Source: Muscardinus avellanarius (Eukaryota > Chordata > Mammalia > Rodentia > Gliridae). Taken from it: a stretch of 64,000 bases of DNA. The translations under genes were made by a program, and so were the position numbers. Below the pieces are notes generated by a model. It saw only the letters and a program-made list of their open reading frames with translations, was not told the origin of the DNA and ran no database searches. The stretch is taken from assembly GCA_963383645.1 (NCBI GenBank), contig OY726571.1, forward strand, positions 21,317,599 through 21,381,598, in the 5' to 3' direction. Positions 14,301 through 28,440 of the stretch are shown piece by piece (positions within the stretch are counted from its first letter, which is position 1; each line of letters opens with the position of its first letter).

Positions 14301-17300
14301 TATTCAAAGCTCCTCAATTGTATTCAAAGCTACTACATCCTCTAACTCAAGGCTACTACATCACTAATTTGGGGAATTTATGCAATGAATAACACACGGA
14401 GGCAGGTCCCTTCTTATCCTTAGTAGAGAGATAATGCTGACTAAAGCATTGAAATATCCTTTACCTGGATAGTTTGAGTTACAAGTCTCTAATCCAGCTT
14501 GAAATGTGGCTCTAAGAGCATTGAGTAAAGAGGATTAGTTACTATAAAAGTTTATGCCTCCTATGTTATTTCAATCTGAGCTCATCACCTCCCCTACTTA
14601 TGAACAGGACAGGCAGAAAGAATAAAAGCAGAAGAATCATCAGCAAATTCTAGAAAGTTTTAGTATTTGCAATGTCTGAATCAGCGTTCCTTCAAGTGCT
14701 GTTTAAATCTAAAGGAAAAATATTTATCACACACTTAAAAAATATTTCTGGAACAATTATTACCCATGAAGCTCTGTGTCAAGCATCAGAGATTCAAAGA
14801 GTGAAATAAATGGTTCCTACTATAAAGCTTAAAATTTAGTAAAAATAGATGCAGATTGATTCACCCTTAAGAAAAATGCTTAGATAACACCAGATGATTT
14901 TCTGATTTCAACATTTTTGCCTATATGTAATGAGATATCTTAGGGATGGAACCCAAATCTAAATATAAAATTTATTTATGTTTCATATTCATCTTGCATA
15001 GAAAGCTTTAAGGAAATATATCTTCACTATTTTGTGCATAAAACAAAGTTTCATGGGATGGAATTTTCCATTTATAGCATCATATTAGCCCCTGAAAAAA
15101 AATTCAGATTTTGAGAAATTTTGAATTTTTAGATAAGGGATGCTTAATCTGGATGTAGAAACAACATATGGTAACAGTTGATCTACTAACTAATGACAGG
15201 ATAGAATAAACACAGAAATAAAGGAAATCAGTCTAAGGACATTTGTTGGCTAGATTGGGAAATGGTGGACCTCAAAGTTCTGAAGTTCAAAAAATAGAAA
15301 CTAAAAAGACTTCTGCAATTTTCCAGGGAAGACATAACAAGTATCTTAATCAGGCAGAGACTAAATATGGAGAAGACCACAGGGAAAAAATAAACATTTT
15401 TGGCTCTAGAGTTGACAGCATTAGACCTTAAGAGCAAGGAAGAGGAAACAATGGCAAAGCATCAAATTGGCATTGCAGTCCAGTCCCAAGCTCATTCTGT
15501 GAATCACTCTGTGATACTTAGCTCTGATCCAAGATAATAGGTGCAAAGCTTAAGTCTTCTGAAAGCTAACTAAAAGATAACTCACATGTGCATCTTAGCT
15601 GTGCTTATTTTGCTGGTTGTTTATGCCAAGCTATGTAATTTACCCAGACTCATAAACCATATTCCTGCCCTCTTCCTATCTTGAATAAAACACATTTATG
15701 CAAACAAGAAATATATAGAAATATATGATTATGATCACTTATCTTTTCTCCATTCTTCCTCTAAAAGTGGAAGAGCCCATTCAATGTGTGTGTCCTACTG
15801 GGATGTGTGAGATATTTTAATCTTTGATGACCAGTTCATTTAAATGAAATACTTACATAATCTTTTGTTTCTCCAAGGACTTTTTAACTTTTCGAAGTTT
15901 GCTGGCCATGACATGGGCTTCTTTATCAGCTTCAGGAGGTCTTTTTTTCTCCTGCTTTTCCTTCAGGAAACTGTACACACTTCTAGCACTTTCTTCCACA
16001 AAACCTATACTGAATCTGGAAACAAATAAAAGGAATGTGAACCTTGGAAATTGTTAGGATAATCAGCCCAGTCTTGCCAAAGATGGCGCCTCTCTGGCTT
16101 CTCTTCTGGATTGTGCTGGTTACCTCGTAGCCAGCCAAAGGGGCCACAGGATGCCCAACAACCAGTCCCCTGATAACACACTCACTGGGGTATGAACCAT
16201 CCAATCAGTAAACGCCCCGTACTTTGTGCGATCTTCGGCTGTGAGCGGAAGCCCCCTCCTCCCAGCTGCCTGATATAAAAGGGAGCTGGGCTGTCTTAAT
16301 AAAGCTTTTGCTTGCTTGCTTGCTTATCTCTGATGACTGGCCTTGGGTCTTTCCTGCGCCGACCCTCCTTCATTGGTCCCGAAGACTCCCAGACCCCTTC
16401 ATTGGTGCCGAAACCCGGGAGGGAGACCCCTCTATCTAGAGGACTCCCTCCTCTTGGCTCTCCCCGGCCGGCCGTCCTTGTCCTCTTTTTGGGCACTCGC
16501 TCTCTGCACCCACCACCACTGGCCATCCCGACCATCTCTGTCACTCCACCAGCTGGGTAAGTCCCCCTTAGGCTATCTGCCTGAGTCTGGCTATAGCAGG
16601 GTATCTGACTGTGATTGTCCGGCTCTGCCCTGACGCCAGGTTTGGGGGAAGACTGCACCCCACCATGGCCTTCAAGGCTATGGTGGACTCCCATGATAGT
16701 CTACTGCTTCATTTAATTATGAGATAATGGGAAGGAAGAACAGGCCCTGCTATTCTTTCTACTCTCATTCATTCCTCCTCCTAACACTCTCCATTCTGTT
16801 AACATTCTGATACCGTACCGTCTGTCTGACTGATGAAGTCCAACCGACTCCATCCGACTGATAAAGTCCAACTACCGACTCTCTGAAAATCCTAGCACTA
16901 GGTGTCCCATGATCTCCGGCTCTGGCCCAGGCAGACTGTTCTCGGGTGATGACCTGACAACGTCTTCAGCCTATCCGACCCTATATTGGGTTTCAGGAGT
17001 AATCGGCCATCTGGGGACGCCCATTTTGGTCCTTTATTCCTTTACTTGTCTGGGACTTTCCACTCTCTCTCACTCACACCTCCTCAAACACTGGAACTCT
17101 CCGTTCTCTCTCTATCTCTCTCTTATCCTTACCTAACCCTCTCTCTTTTAACCTCTCCCTCCATCTTTCATAACCTTTCACCGTGGGAGCCTCTTCTTCC
17201 ATCCCAGATACTGCCCCTTTAAGGTGTCTACTTAATTATTTAAGCCATCTCTCCCTTATTCCAGACATTAAACCTAAATTGGCCTCATTACTCTCTGGAC

Positions 17301-20300
17301 AATAACAACCATTGACCCCCCTGAGGGATCCCTTGACCCTCTACTTCTCCGTGATTTGTTTAATTACTGTGAGCATGCAAAAGGGTGGAAAGAGATCTAC
17401 ACTCTTACCCTTCACTGATCTGTGTTCTTCCTGCACGCCCAGCAAGTTCTGTTAGACTGCAAAACCGCCGCAATTCCCTCTGAACACCTTGCTCTGAAAC
17501 TCTCCCTGAGTCAGACACTCTCCTCCTTCGCGGGCTTCTGCAGCACACTTACCACTTTCTCAGCCGCCTGCCTTCCTACAAATGCCCTCCCTCGCCACAA
17601 ATCCCTCCAGCGCACTTATCTCTTTCTCTGTGTTCCGTCCTCCCACAAACTCTGCCCCTCCTCTACAAACCTCAACCCCTCCCGGGCAACCTTCATCTTC
17701 TTGTCTCTACCCCCCACCCATTTCTCAGATTTCTCCCCAACCAGCCTTTAGTCCTCCGTTAACAAGATCTCATGCTCAATCTCACTCTCAACCCCCAGCC
17801 ACCCCCGTATCTTCGGTCGTGGCTCCTCTCCATGAGGTGGCTGGGACCAAGGGCATAATCAGAGTTCACATCCCCTTCTCCATGGCAGATTTGTTCCAGA
17901 TTCACACCAAGCTAGGCTCCTACACCTCCAACCCTGATATCTATATCAGAAAATTCCGTTATATCACTCAAGCCTACAACCTCACTTGACATAAACTTTA
18001 AAAGTGCCACTGTTCATCAGCTGGGATAACAGCCAACTTTTATCTGAACAAGGTCAACACTGGCTGAACCCTTCTTGGCTATCAGAAGTTTACTCTTATC
18101 ACATATTAGTTCCTGTGGCTTAAATTTGTAAAGGTTTAAGTTTATTAAAAATTTCAAAATTGTCACTAAAGAATAATACACTTTGTTTTCTTCAGGCTAA
18201 GACAACTACCATTGGCTTCCTGGTAATAGATGTTCAAATTGTAATATCATTGAGAATTTGTTTTGTTTAAATGGTGGTTTAAACTATTGGCTGATTATTA
18301 AGCATCAGAGGAGACAAATGCAAACACAGGTACAAGCCCATTTGATAGCCCTGCATTGGGTAATAAGTCTTTGCCCCTCAGAGACACCAAAGGCTTCTCA
18401 TACAGAGAGAGAAAGGGGCTAATGGCTTGGTACCTGCCAGTACAAAGGTGCCTGATTTCCTCCACTCCTGAAAGGAGTCCATCTGCATCTGGGCTGTGCC
18501 ATCTCTGTAAGAGAAAAATACTGGAAAGCATGTTGCCCTCACCTCTGAAGGGAAGTGAGGCAATCTGCTCCCATCGTGGCTTCCCTCGAAGACTGAAGAC
18601 TAAAGATGCCCTAGGCTTGGCAAGGCCCCTCTGATCAGCCCTCTAACCAGCAAGAGAAAGCCTGGGTAGCTCTTGAGGTGTCAGACAAAATACTGATTAT
18701 TAATACAGGGTTAGTTCTCTGCTTGCTTTGTCTCTCCTAGAGTTCTCTTCTATGGAGACCTATTCTGTTAAAAATGATGCAGAATCATTTCAAAATGTAG
18801 ATTCAAGAAGGGAATCATGGCAGAAAGGAACCAGTATGTAGGGATGAGAGAAAGATATAAAGAAGGGAAATTTTGGTAAGGAAGGAAAAAAGGAAAGGAA
18901 AAAGAAGAATGTCCCACATGGGAAAGGAAAGGACAGGATTAGAAGGCAAAAAGCAGGTCGCAGAAGGTCTGAGCATGTTAAAAATGACTGTATAGAATTA
19001 AGTTTATGTAAGGACAGTGAAATTAAGATAATTTCCTATTTTTCTGTTTTCTCTGGTTATCTATATATAAATCAGCATTAAAACAAGACCGCAAGAAGCT
19101 TATCTAGACTCTCCCAGTCCCCAACACAAAAAAATGAAATTCTTTCCTTCCTGAGTCTTGCTGGTTATTTTCGGGCCTGGATTCCCAACTACTTCCTTCT
19201 TGCCAAACCCTTATATGAGCCAGCTAAGGGCCCCCTTCATGAACCCCTGGCCTCCTCCCCTTCACATGCTTTTTGTCTCCTACTAAAAGCTTTACTTTTA
19301 GCTCCTGCTTTACACCTGCCAGACCTAACAAAACCGTTTATTACCTGTCCAAACAACTAGATTCCACAGTCAAGGGTTGGGCACCTTGTCTTCGTGCCCT
19401 GGCAGCAGGCCACCTTCTACAAAAGGAAGCCCACAAACTTACTTTCGGAGCACCCTTAAACATTTTATCTCCACATCACCTTCGGGACTTGCTCATCTAT
19501 AAAGGCCTACAGACTTTACCTCCCTCCAGAATCTTATCTCTCTTAGTTTCCTTCCTTCAAAATCCCTCTCTTTTCTTTTGAGGCCTGCCCACCTCTAAAT
19601 CCTGCCTCCTTGCTACCAGAAGCCACAGCTAACCATCCTTCTCCTATACATAATTATTATGATATTCTGGAAGCCTTTCTCTCTTGTTCCTCAACCTCAT
19701 CATTAACAGATCCTGATTTTACTTAGTTCATTGATGGGAGCTCATTCCTTCTGGATGGGATACAGCGGGCGGGTTACACCAGAGTCCCAACCACCGAGAC
19801 AACTGAGGCCCATCCTCTTCCTGTTAATACCACCAACCAACAGGATGAGCTAATGGCGGCTATCAGAGCCCATACATTAGCGGTACAGAACTCTTACCCT
19901 GTACACAGACTCAAAATATATTTACCATATCTTAGTTTCACATGCTGCAACTTGGAAGGAACATGGTCTTCTCAATCTAAACTGATAGCCAAACTCCTTC
20001 AAGCTTCTATCCTCCCACAGCAGTTAGGTATTATTCACTGCAAGTCTCATCAGACTGACTCATCTCCAATAACTCGGGGAAATTCTAGGGCTGACCAGGC
20101 GGCACAGGAGGTGGCCCAAAAAAACTTATCAACCCCTTCCCTTCATACTGTTATTACACAATGCTGATGACATACCTTCACCAGCCCCTAATAATTTGGA
20201 CTCCCCTTCTGATTTTGACCATTCCCATTCTGACTTTCTGCGGTATCTACATGCCTTATTTCATTCAAATCCACAAAGCCTTGAGTTATTCCTACAATCA

Positions 20301-21497
20301 TTCTTTGTTCTCACACCCAAGGACAAAAAATTCCCTCATCAGATTATATCTAATTGTATCATTTGCCAAAGAACAAACCCAGCCACTCCCCTTAGACCTC
20401 AGGCCTTTCCAGCCCACCAGGTGAGGGGACATACTCCAGCTACTGATTGGCAAGTAGATTATACCAATATGACCAGGGTTAAGAGATTCAAATACCTTCT
20501 CATCTTTGTTGACACTTCGGCCGCCCCTTATTCCCCCCAGGAATTTCTCCTCATTCCAATGTCCTTCCTCCACAAATAGCCTTTCCTCTCTTATCCCATA
20601 TCAGATCAGAACTCTGGAAATATCAAGACTGGCTACTCCCTGACCCCAATCAGGCACCCACCATATCCTCCTTAACCATAGGACAACAGGTCTATTTCAA
20701 ACCCCCCCCTCCCCCGGGAAACAAACCTACCTCACAACCAAAATGGGATGGCCCGGCTCAGGTTACCCTATGTACTCCTACTGCTGCAAAACTTAAATTA
20801 AATAATAACCAATATACTCCTTGGATTCATATTTCTAGGTTCAAACTGGCTCAAATATATATCTGACCACCTGATTCAGCAGCTTCACAAAAAACCCGGA
20901 CGCCTCAAGATAATAGACCAACTTATTATGTCCACTATCTCTCCCCATAATCCTCTAAAACTCCAAATATCTTGACTTTGTTTGGAGGTTCCCATACCTG
21001 AAAATGAATAACTACCTTTTTGTATTCACTAGTTTCATATGCTTTTCTGTAACCTTTTCCTCCCCTTTTGTCTGGAGATTCAAGGTTCAGCAAACCTACA
21101 CCAATGACAATACAATGGTCACTGAACTAGCTGCAATGGCTGATTGCCCCCTGATGAGATGTTCTCATAGTTTACAACTAGCCTTCCCTCCTACCATTAA
21201 GCTGTTTCATCAAGCTATCTGCCCTTATCTTTGTTTTCTTTTTAACCAAACTGAAAGTTTTTGCTGCAACCCAAATTGTGATAATGTATATGGCAGATGC
21301 CCATACTGGTCCTACAAAATCCACGATGCCTATCGAGGACAACTAGGATCAGGAAATTTTAAATTCAGTTCCAAAACTAAAACCTACCTCTATACTATTC
21401 CTGACCCATGGGATCCAAGATGGGCTTCTGGAGTTACAGTTAAGGTTTACTGTAATGGATATGCCTCTACCCTTTGCAGTTCACTTTATTTCTTCTG

Positions 21498-21559
<62 letters not shown>

Positions 21560-24500
21560 ACTAGCAACCAAATTTCACAAGTTCCCACAGATATCCAACA
21601 TTCAGCTCAGGTGATACTTAACTCCCTCCGAAAAGTCTCTAGCTCCGCTCCGTCTTCCTCTACATATATGTGGTTTCAACTGATTGCAAAAACTCTATCG
21701 GTTCTAAATCTCATCTCTCCCGCCTTGAGCCCCTCAAACTGTTTCCTTTGAGCATCGCTTGCCTGGCCCTTGTGAGCTGCAGTTTCTATAAACGCCTCTC
21801 AGTATACCTTCGCCTCTCAAACTAATTCATTTCATATTCTCCAAAATGTTCCCTTATGGGAACCCAATGACGACAATATCACCCAACCAAACAGAGTTTG
21901 CATTTTTGTAACATTACCTTCCTCTTGAGATCCCACTTGTCAGTACAATATCACTCTTGCCAGTCCCACTTATACCCAACCAGGCCATTTCTTCTGGTGC
22001 AATGGGACTCTCAGCAACATCATATATCCCAACTCCACCACTCCCTGTTTCTTGGTCATGGTGGTCTCTCACCTGACTCTCTACAGCTATGCCGAAATAC
22101 AATATTTGATTACACCACCCAAGCTTACAAAAAGGGTTGCTTTTCTCCCTATACTAGTTGAAGTATCCTTACCCTCCTCCCTCATCTGAAACAAACTTTC
22201 AGGAGGGACTCTAGGCTATGCCTTATGGGCCACTGATGATTTAGACAATAAACTTGAAAGTGCCCTCACATCAACTGCTGAATCACTCTCAGCATTACAG
22301 AAACAGGTTACATTCCTGGCCCAGGTAACATGTTAAAACCATAGGGCCCTTGATCTCTTGACAGCTGAAAAGGGTGGAACCTGTGTTTTCTTATAGGAAG
22401 AATGTTGCTATTATGGTAATGAATCAGGCATACTAGAGCAAAATATACTCAGGCTTAAAAAGGATCTAAAAAAAAATTCTTTTCCACATGGTTTCAGTCC
22501 CTGATACTTACTTGGATATGGCCCATCCTGGGTCCACTTTCTATTATATTTGTTGCCTGCATATTCTTACTCTGTGTAACTAAGCTCATGCAAAACCAGG
22601 TAAAATATCTAATCAGACTTTTAACCAACTTCTCCTTAGAAACTACCAGTTTTGAAACTCGGAAGATGCCGATTCCCAGGGACGACTGACAGCATACAGA
22701 GACGGATCCCTTCGCGATGGAGACTTATGATACAAGCCCTCCTGGAAGACAGCTGGATGATACCTCCTATCCACCATCCTGACGACTGCCTCATATCTTT
22801 GTGGGATCTGCATCTTCCTGACGAAATTTATATTTTTATGGCATGGACTTGGGGGCTGCTTTCTCTACTCCTCCCGAACCCCTTCCCATCGCCACCCCCT
22901 TTCAGCAGGAAGTAGTCAGAATGATCCGACTCCCCCTGCCCCTAAAAAAACAAAAAGGGAGGAATGTTAGGATAATCAGCCCAGTCATGCCAAAGATGGC
23001 GCCTCTCTGGCTTCTCTTCTGGATTGTGCTGGTTACCTCATAGCTTGCCAAAGGGGCCACGGGATGCCCAACAACCAGTCCCCTGATAATACATTCACTG
23101 GGGTATGAACCATCCAATCAGTAAACGCCCCGTACTTTGTGCGATCTTCCGCTGTGAGCGGAAGCCCCCTCCTCCCAGCTGCCTGATATAAAAGGGGGCT
23201 GGGATGTCTTGATAAAGCTTTTGCTTGCTTGCTTGCTTATCTCCGATGGCTGGCCTTGGGTCTTTCCTGTGCCGACCCTCCTTCATTGGTCCTGAAGACC
23301 CCCAGACCCCTTCAGAAATAAAATCATAAGTAAAAGTAAATCATATTTTCATCTACCACCACTATTCTAACATACATCTGTTGAGCTTTTAAAGCCCATT
23401 TTATAAATTTGATCCTGAATTGCATATTACATGATCTAGATCCACAGACTTCTTATCAACTACCTGACAGTAAAAAAAAAAAAAAATGTCTCCTCATCCC
23501 AGACATTCGCTCTGGGCATTGCAGTAAGATCTCATGGAAAATTTCCCATAAAAGTAATTGAACATTCCATAGGGAAGGAGAGGACTGTAAATAGTCTCCA
23601 TTTATATACAGAAGGGAAACAGCCCTCCCACTCTTTTCATCTTCCCAAAAGATGAAAAAATGTTTTTAATCGACCAAAAATTTTGTTCTTTTGGCAGGAT
23701 GGAAAGAATCCTATGTTCTCATCTCTACCCCTTGTAACATGACTACTTTCCAGAGACCAGATAAACCCCAGGTATTGTGGCCTTTTACAATTCATAAATG
23801 TCTCCAAGTTCTGGGCATTTTACCTTTGGAAATACAACTACCTAGGAATATAATGATCCAGACTTCTTGGCACCTTGAGGCTTAACCTATGAACCTACCT
23901 CAGGTTGTAACCTTTTGGATCTCTCTGATCTGAGCAATTAATTGATGAGAAAAAATGGCTACAGTTCATATTCTTGGAATGTGTGAAGAGTAAAGTATTT
24001 CTAGAGGAAATAAAAGCAAGCATTCCTTATATTTACATTACATGCATTTCCCAACATCCGGAATTTAGGGCTTTTTCCAGAAGCACTGAAAAATTTCATA
24101 GGAGTCTCATTTTTTAATTTTTTATTTTATTGGTGCATTATAGTTTCACATCATAATGTAAATCATGTTGACAATGATGTCCATGCACACAGTACCTGGT
24201 GCTTCACCCCTACCTCCCCATTTCTCTCCCTCCCAATACCAACTGCCCAGACTGACAATATATACACATAGTTGATGGTAGTATTTCCATGAATGAGTCT
24301 CAGTCATTCTCCTCCCCTGCCCTTCTTCCCTGATTCCACTGAGGTTCTCTTCCCTTATCTGGAGTCCCTTGGTAATCCAAATACTTCCTAGCTCAGCTCT
24401 CGCATATTAGAGAAAACATATACCCCTTCACTTTCTGTGCTTGACTAATCTCACATAACATGTTCTTCAGGTCCTTCCATCTTCTTGCAAATGGAGTAAT

Positions 24501-27500
24501 TTTGTTCTTTTTTTATTACTGAGTAGAACTCCATTGTGTGTATTTCCCATAGCTTTGTAATTCATAATAACCAAACCATGGAATCAACCTAAGTGTCCTT
24601 CATGGGTGTTTTATTTTGTTACTATCACTTGTTAGTAAAATGCTGCCAACAAAGTGGAAGTAGCCAGTAGGCATCACCACGATTGTAACCATACTTATGA
24701 TAGTAAGTGGGCCTATATAATACAATTTTAAAATATAAATTTCAAAGCAATTGATTCTTTCTTTCAATGAAGAATCAATTGAGCCTATATAATAAAATTT
24801 TAAAATGTACATTTCAAAGCAATTGATTCTTTTCTTTTTGCAATCGCCTTCTCTCAAGAGATCTTCACAGAGTAAGCATTAAAAGGAAATATGGTTAGCA
24901 AGTGAAAAGTAAATGAACTGACACACTCGTGAAGCAAGGACTAAGAAAGTGACAGTGCGTGCCACGTGGCAAGAAATTCCATACAGCAGACAAGGAGAGG
25001 ATAATAAGAGCAAACATTTATGCTCTTCTAAATGGCTTAAGTACACGCTTTTGCTGTTGGCACTCACGGCAGAACTTGACTCCGGAGAAGGTGATATTCT
25101 TATCTCTATTTCAAAGATGAAAAGATGAAGAAAAGACCTAAAGAGATGACCTGCCAAAAACACTCAGCACATATATGGCAGAATCTGGCCTTCAAACCCA
25201 TGTTCTAAACTATAACATTGTGCTGCTTCTCTTCTTATGTTGGTGCTGAAATCTAGGCACATATTGCTACATTAAATGATTGATATTTAGCTGGGCATGG
25301 TGGCGCATGCTTGTAATCCCAACATTTGGGAGGCTGAGATGGGAGGATCACGTTTCTCGGACAGCCTCAGCCACTCACTTAGTGAGGCCCTTTGCAACTC
25401 AGTGAAACCCTGTTTCAAAATAATGAATAAAAAAAAACTAGGGCTGGACGTGCAGCTCAGAGGTGGAATGCTCTTGAGTTCCATCCCCAGTACCACACAA
25501 AAAAAATGATCAACATTTTCATCATGGTACATCATTTATTGTTTGTTTCCTTAATTATGTATGTATGTATGTATGTATGTATTTAATGGTACTGGGGATT
25601 GAACCCTTAGCGACTCCACCTCTGAACTACAACCCCAGCTCTATTTTTTAAATTTTATTTTTATTTGAAAACGGGGTCTTAGATGTGAAGGGCCTAAATT
25701 GCTGAGGCTTACCTTGAACTTGTGATCCTCCTATCTTACCTCCCAAGTACTAGGATTACAAGCCTGTGCCACCATGTCTGGCTATAGTACATCATTTTAA
25801 AAACATCTAAGTTATTTGAAAATAATTTCATATCTTAAGTCTGATAACTACTATAGACTAAATGTAATCTAGAGGTTGTATCTTAGCCAGTGATAGTTCA
25901 TGATACCGTATTAAGTGCTTTTATGATTTATTTTAATTTCATTTCTACCCCAAATCTATGTATTATTTATATATCTCAGTAAGCCCCTCCCCAAGGTGAT
26001 TGGCAGTGTAGTTTTTTTTTTAATCTTAGTTTGAAAATTAAAAATCTAAGGCTTAAAGTCATAAAGCAACTGTCCAGAAGTATCCAAAGTAACTGGGACA
26101 GCGGCGGGCTTCAGGCTTGGGCCTGGCCATGAAGCATCTTACTTAAGCACACATTGATATTGCCACCAAATGCTCAAGATGTCCCACTTTTTTTTCTCTA
26201 GAGAGCAGGCTATAGAAAGTTAACAGGTACACCTAGAGATACGATGTGAGCCCAGCAAAATCCTCAGATTTCTTGATAATCTGGGGCTAATCAGAATAAA
26301 CAAAACTATATAAGACAAGAATTTTCATGGTTTGTTTTGTAGTAAACCCAAGATTCCATAGGCAAGTATCAAAAGTCAACTCCTCCAAGAGAATCAAACC
26401 TTCAAATTTTTTGTGAAATATTTTTTCTTCTTAAATACTTTAAGCATGCACGGGAGTTCAGAATATGCAACCTCAAACTAGAGCACTAGCATACCAATTA
26501 TTTTGAATTAAAGGTGCTCGGAAAACAGCAGGTACAGAAAATCTTTTCCTTAAAAATTGGAGGCTCTATGGCCATATGAAAGATTTTCTCCTTATACCAA
26601 AAGGAGAGGAACATGTTTATCATCAAGGATGGTAAAAATTGAGGCCAAGGGAAATCTATATGAACCTTGTTAAAATAACTCTTATCTTCTTAGTCATTCT
26701 TTCTCCACTGAATTAATTGCCTTCACCCAAGGCCCTTGGCTTTATCAGAGTCACAACCTGGAATTTGTCCTACTCATTACTGAGTGGCCGTTTGTTCAGT
26801 TATGTGACCCATGTCTTTATTTCCTTATGACGGCTACCATGTTGTATAAAATCTACTTTAAATTAAGTTTTGTCCTTTCTTTTTGATGTTCTTTCTCATG
26901 TCAATTCAATTTTCAGACTCAGTAGAACATTCTTAAGGGGATAGCTATAAATTTGCCTCTCCTACATATGTGCGATTATATGAATTATGAACAGTTGTTT
27001 TGGGATTTCTGTTTTGTAGCTAGGCTTTCAGACAGTTGCCATGCTTGAAAGATAGCTATAATACAGAATGTATTTTCTTCATTCCAATAATGAGGACAAA
27101 AGGGGCAAATTTATCACAATCACTCAACTTTCCAAACACAACTTTACATTCACCTACCATCAATATATATATCCAAAAATGACTCATTACTTTATTTACA
27201 AGTAATGAATTATTTATAATAAAGTACATTTATTATCCGTCTACACCTAAATAAGTTTCATAAAATTTCACCTCCTAAACAAGATTCTACGGTTTTATTT
27301 ATATAAGATTCCATGACTTAAGTGTAGTTTGAAATTATCTAAAGTAAATCAAGCAGTCTGTTCTGATTCCAAACCATATCATCAAGGCTAATCTAGGATT
27401 TAGAGTGCTATACACTAAATAAATTATATTTTGGCATTACTCTTTTGAAGCTGGACTAATTGAACTATCATTTTAATTGTAAGGTATTTTATACTGTAAC

Positions 27501-28386
27501 AAAATTAACAAGATATCAATGTCTCATCACTATGAATTAAAAATACTAATATACTCTGGCAATAAATACTCTAGCATATTATAAAACACATTAATTTTTT
27601 TTGGTGGTACTGGGGATGAAACCCTTCTACCTCTGGGCTACACTCCCACACTATTTTATATTTTTTATTTGGAAGCAACGTCTCTTAAGACAGAGAGGCT
27701 GGCTTTGAACCTGCGCGATCCTCCTGTCTCCACCTCCCAAGCGCGGGGATTACAACTGTGCACCACCACGCCCGGTGAAACACATTAATTTTATATGAGA
27801 CATATGTATGCATATACAATTTGTTTTACAAAGGACCTACATATGTACCAAAAACTAATACGACCTAAATAATAAGTTTCCAGTAAAAATTAGAGTAGCA
27901 AAATAAAGAAGATAATTTGTAATAGTACCACTAAAAATATTTTCCACCACTTGAACTAGAAAGGTGTTTTTTTAATGACATATATAAACTGGGCATGAGG
28001 GCGCAGCCACATAATCCCAGTACTTGGGAAGCAAAGGCAGAAGGATCATAGGCTTAAGGCCAGCACAAAGTAGTGTAGAAAGATCCTGTTTTAAAATAAA
28101 AAATTAAAAGGCCGGGCGTGGTGGCGCACGCTTGTAATCCCCGTGCTCGGGAGGCAGAGACAGGAGGATCGCGCAGGTTTGAAGCCAGCCGCCTGCCCTG
28201 GCTTAGGAGACCCTGTTTCCAAAATGAAAATGTAAAAATAGGTCTGGGAGTGTAGCCCGGAGGTAGAAGGGCTTCCAGGAACCCCAGTACCACCAAAAAA
28301 TAAAAATAAATAAAATAAAATAAAATAAAAAATTAAATAGGGCTGAGGTATAGCTCAAAGATACGATGTCCCTGGATTCAATCCTC

Positions 28387-28440
<54 letters not shown>

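Larger units (their letters stand above)
16052..23314 (+). mobile_element. Gammaretrovirus-like (ERV1) provirus, defective
   Basis: A 7.26-kb endogenous provirus with two 350-bp LTRs beginning TG and ending CA. It is flanked by the perfect 5-bp duplication GAAAT (16047-16051 and 23315-23319). Internal order is primer site, gag, pro, pol, env and polypurine tract. The primer site fits tRNA-Phe, as in the HERV-F-like part of ERV1, and the env transmembrane part has the CX6CC arrangement of gamma-type envelopes. Coding parts carry many stops, frameshifts and large deletions, including most of reverse transcriptase and the middle of integrase. It is antisense to DDX60 in the intron between exons Q and R. 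About 16 differences separate the LTRs by eye (about 4.6%), so the insertion is moderately young. Confidence 0.93.

Noticed and set aside
16296..16694. A 132-codon open frame on the minus strand over the 5' LTR
   Set aside because: It runs through U5, primer site and leader; it is antisense to retroviral control sequence without coding likeness.
21004..21564. A possibly intact envelope gene
   Set aside because: The open part ends in a microsatellite. The transmembrane half has stops, one inside the CX6CC motif, and needs several frame changes.
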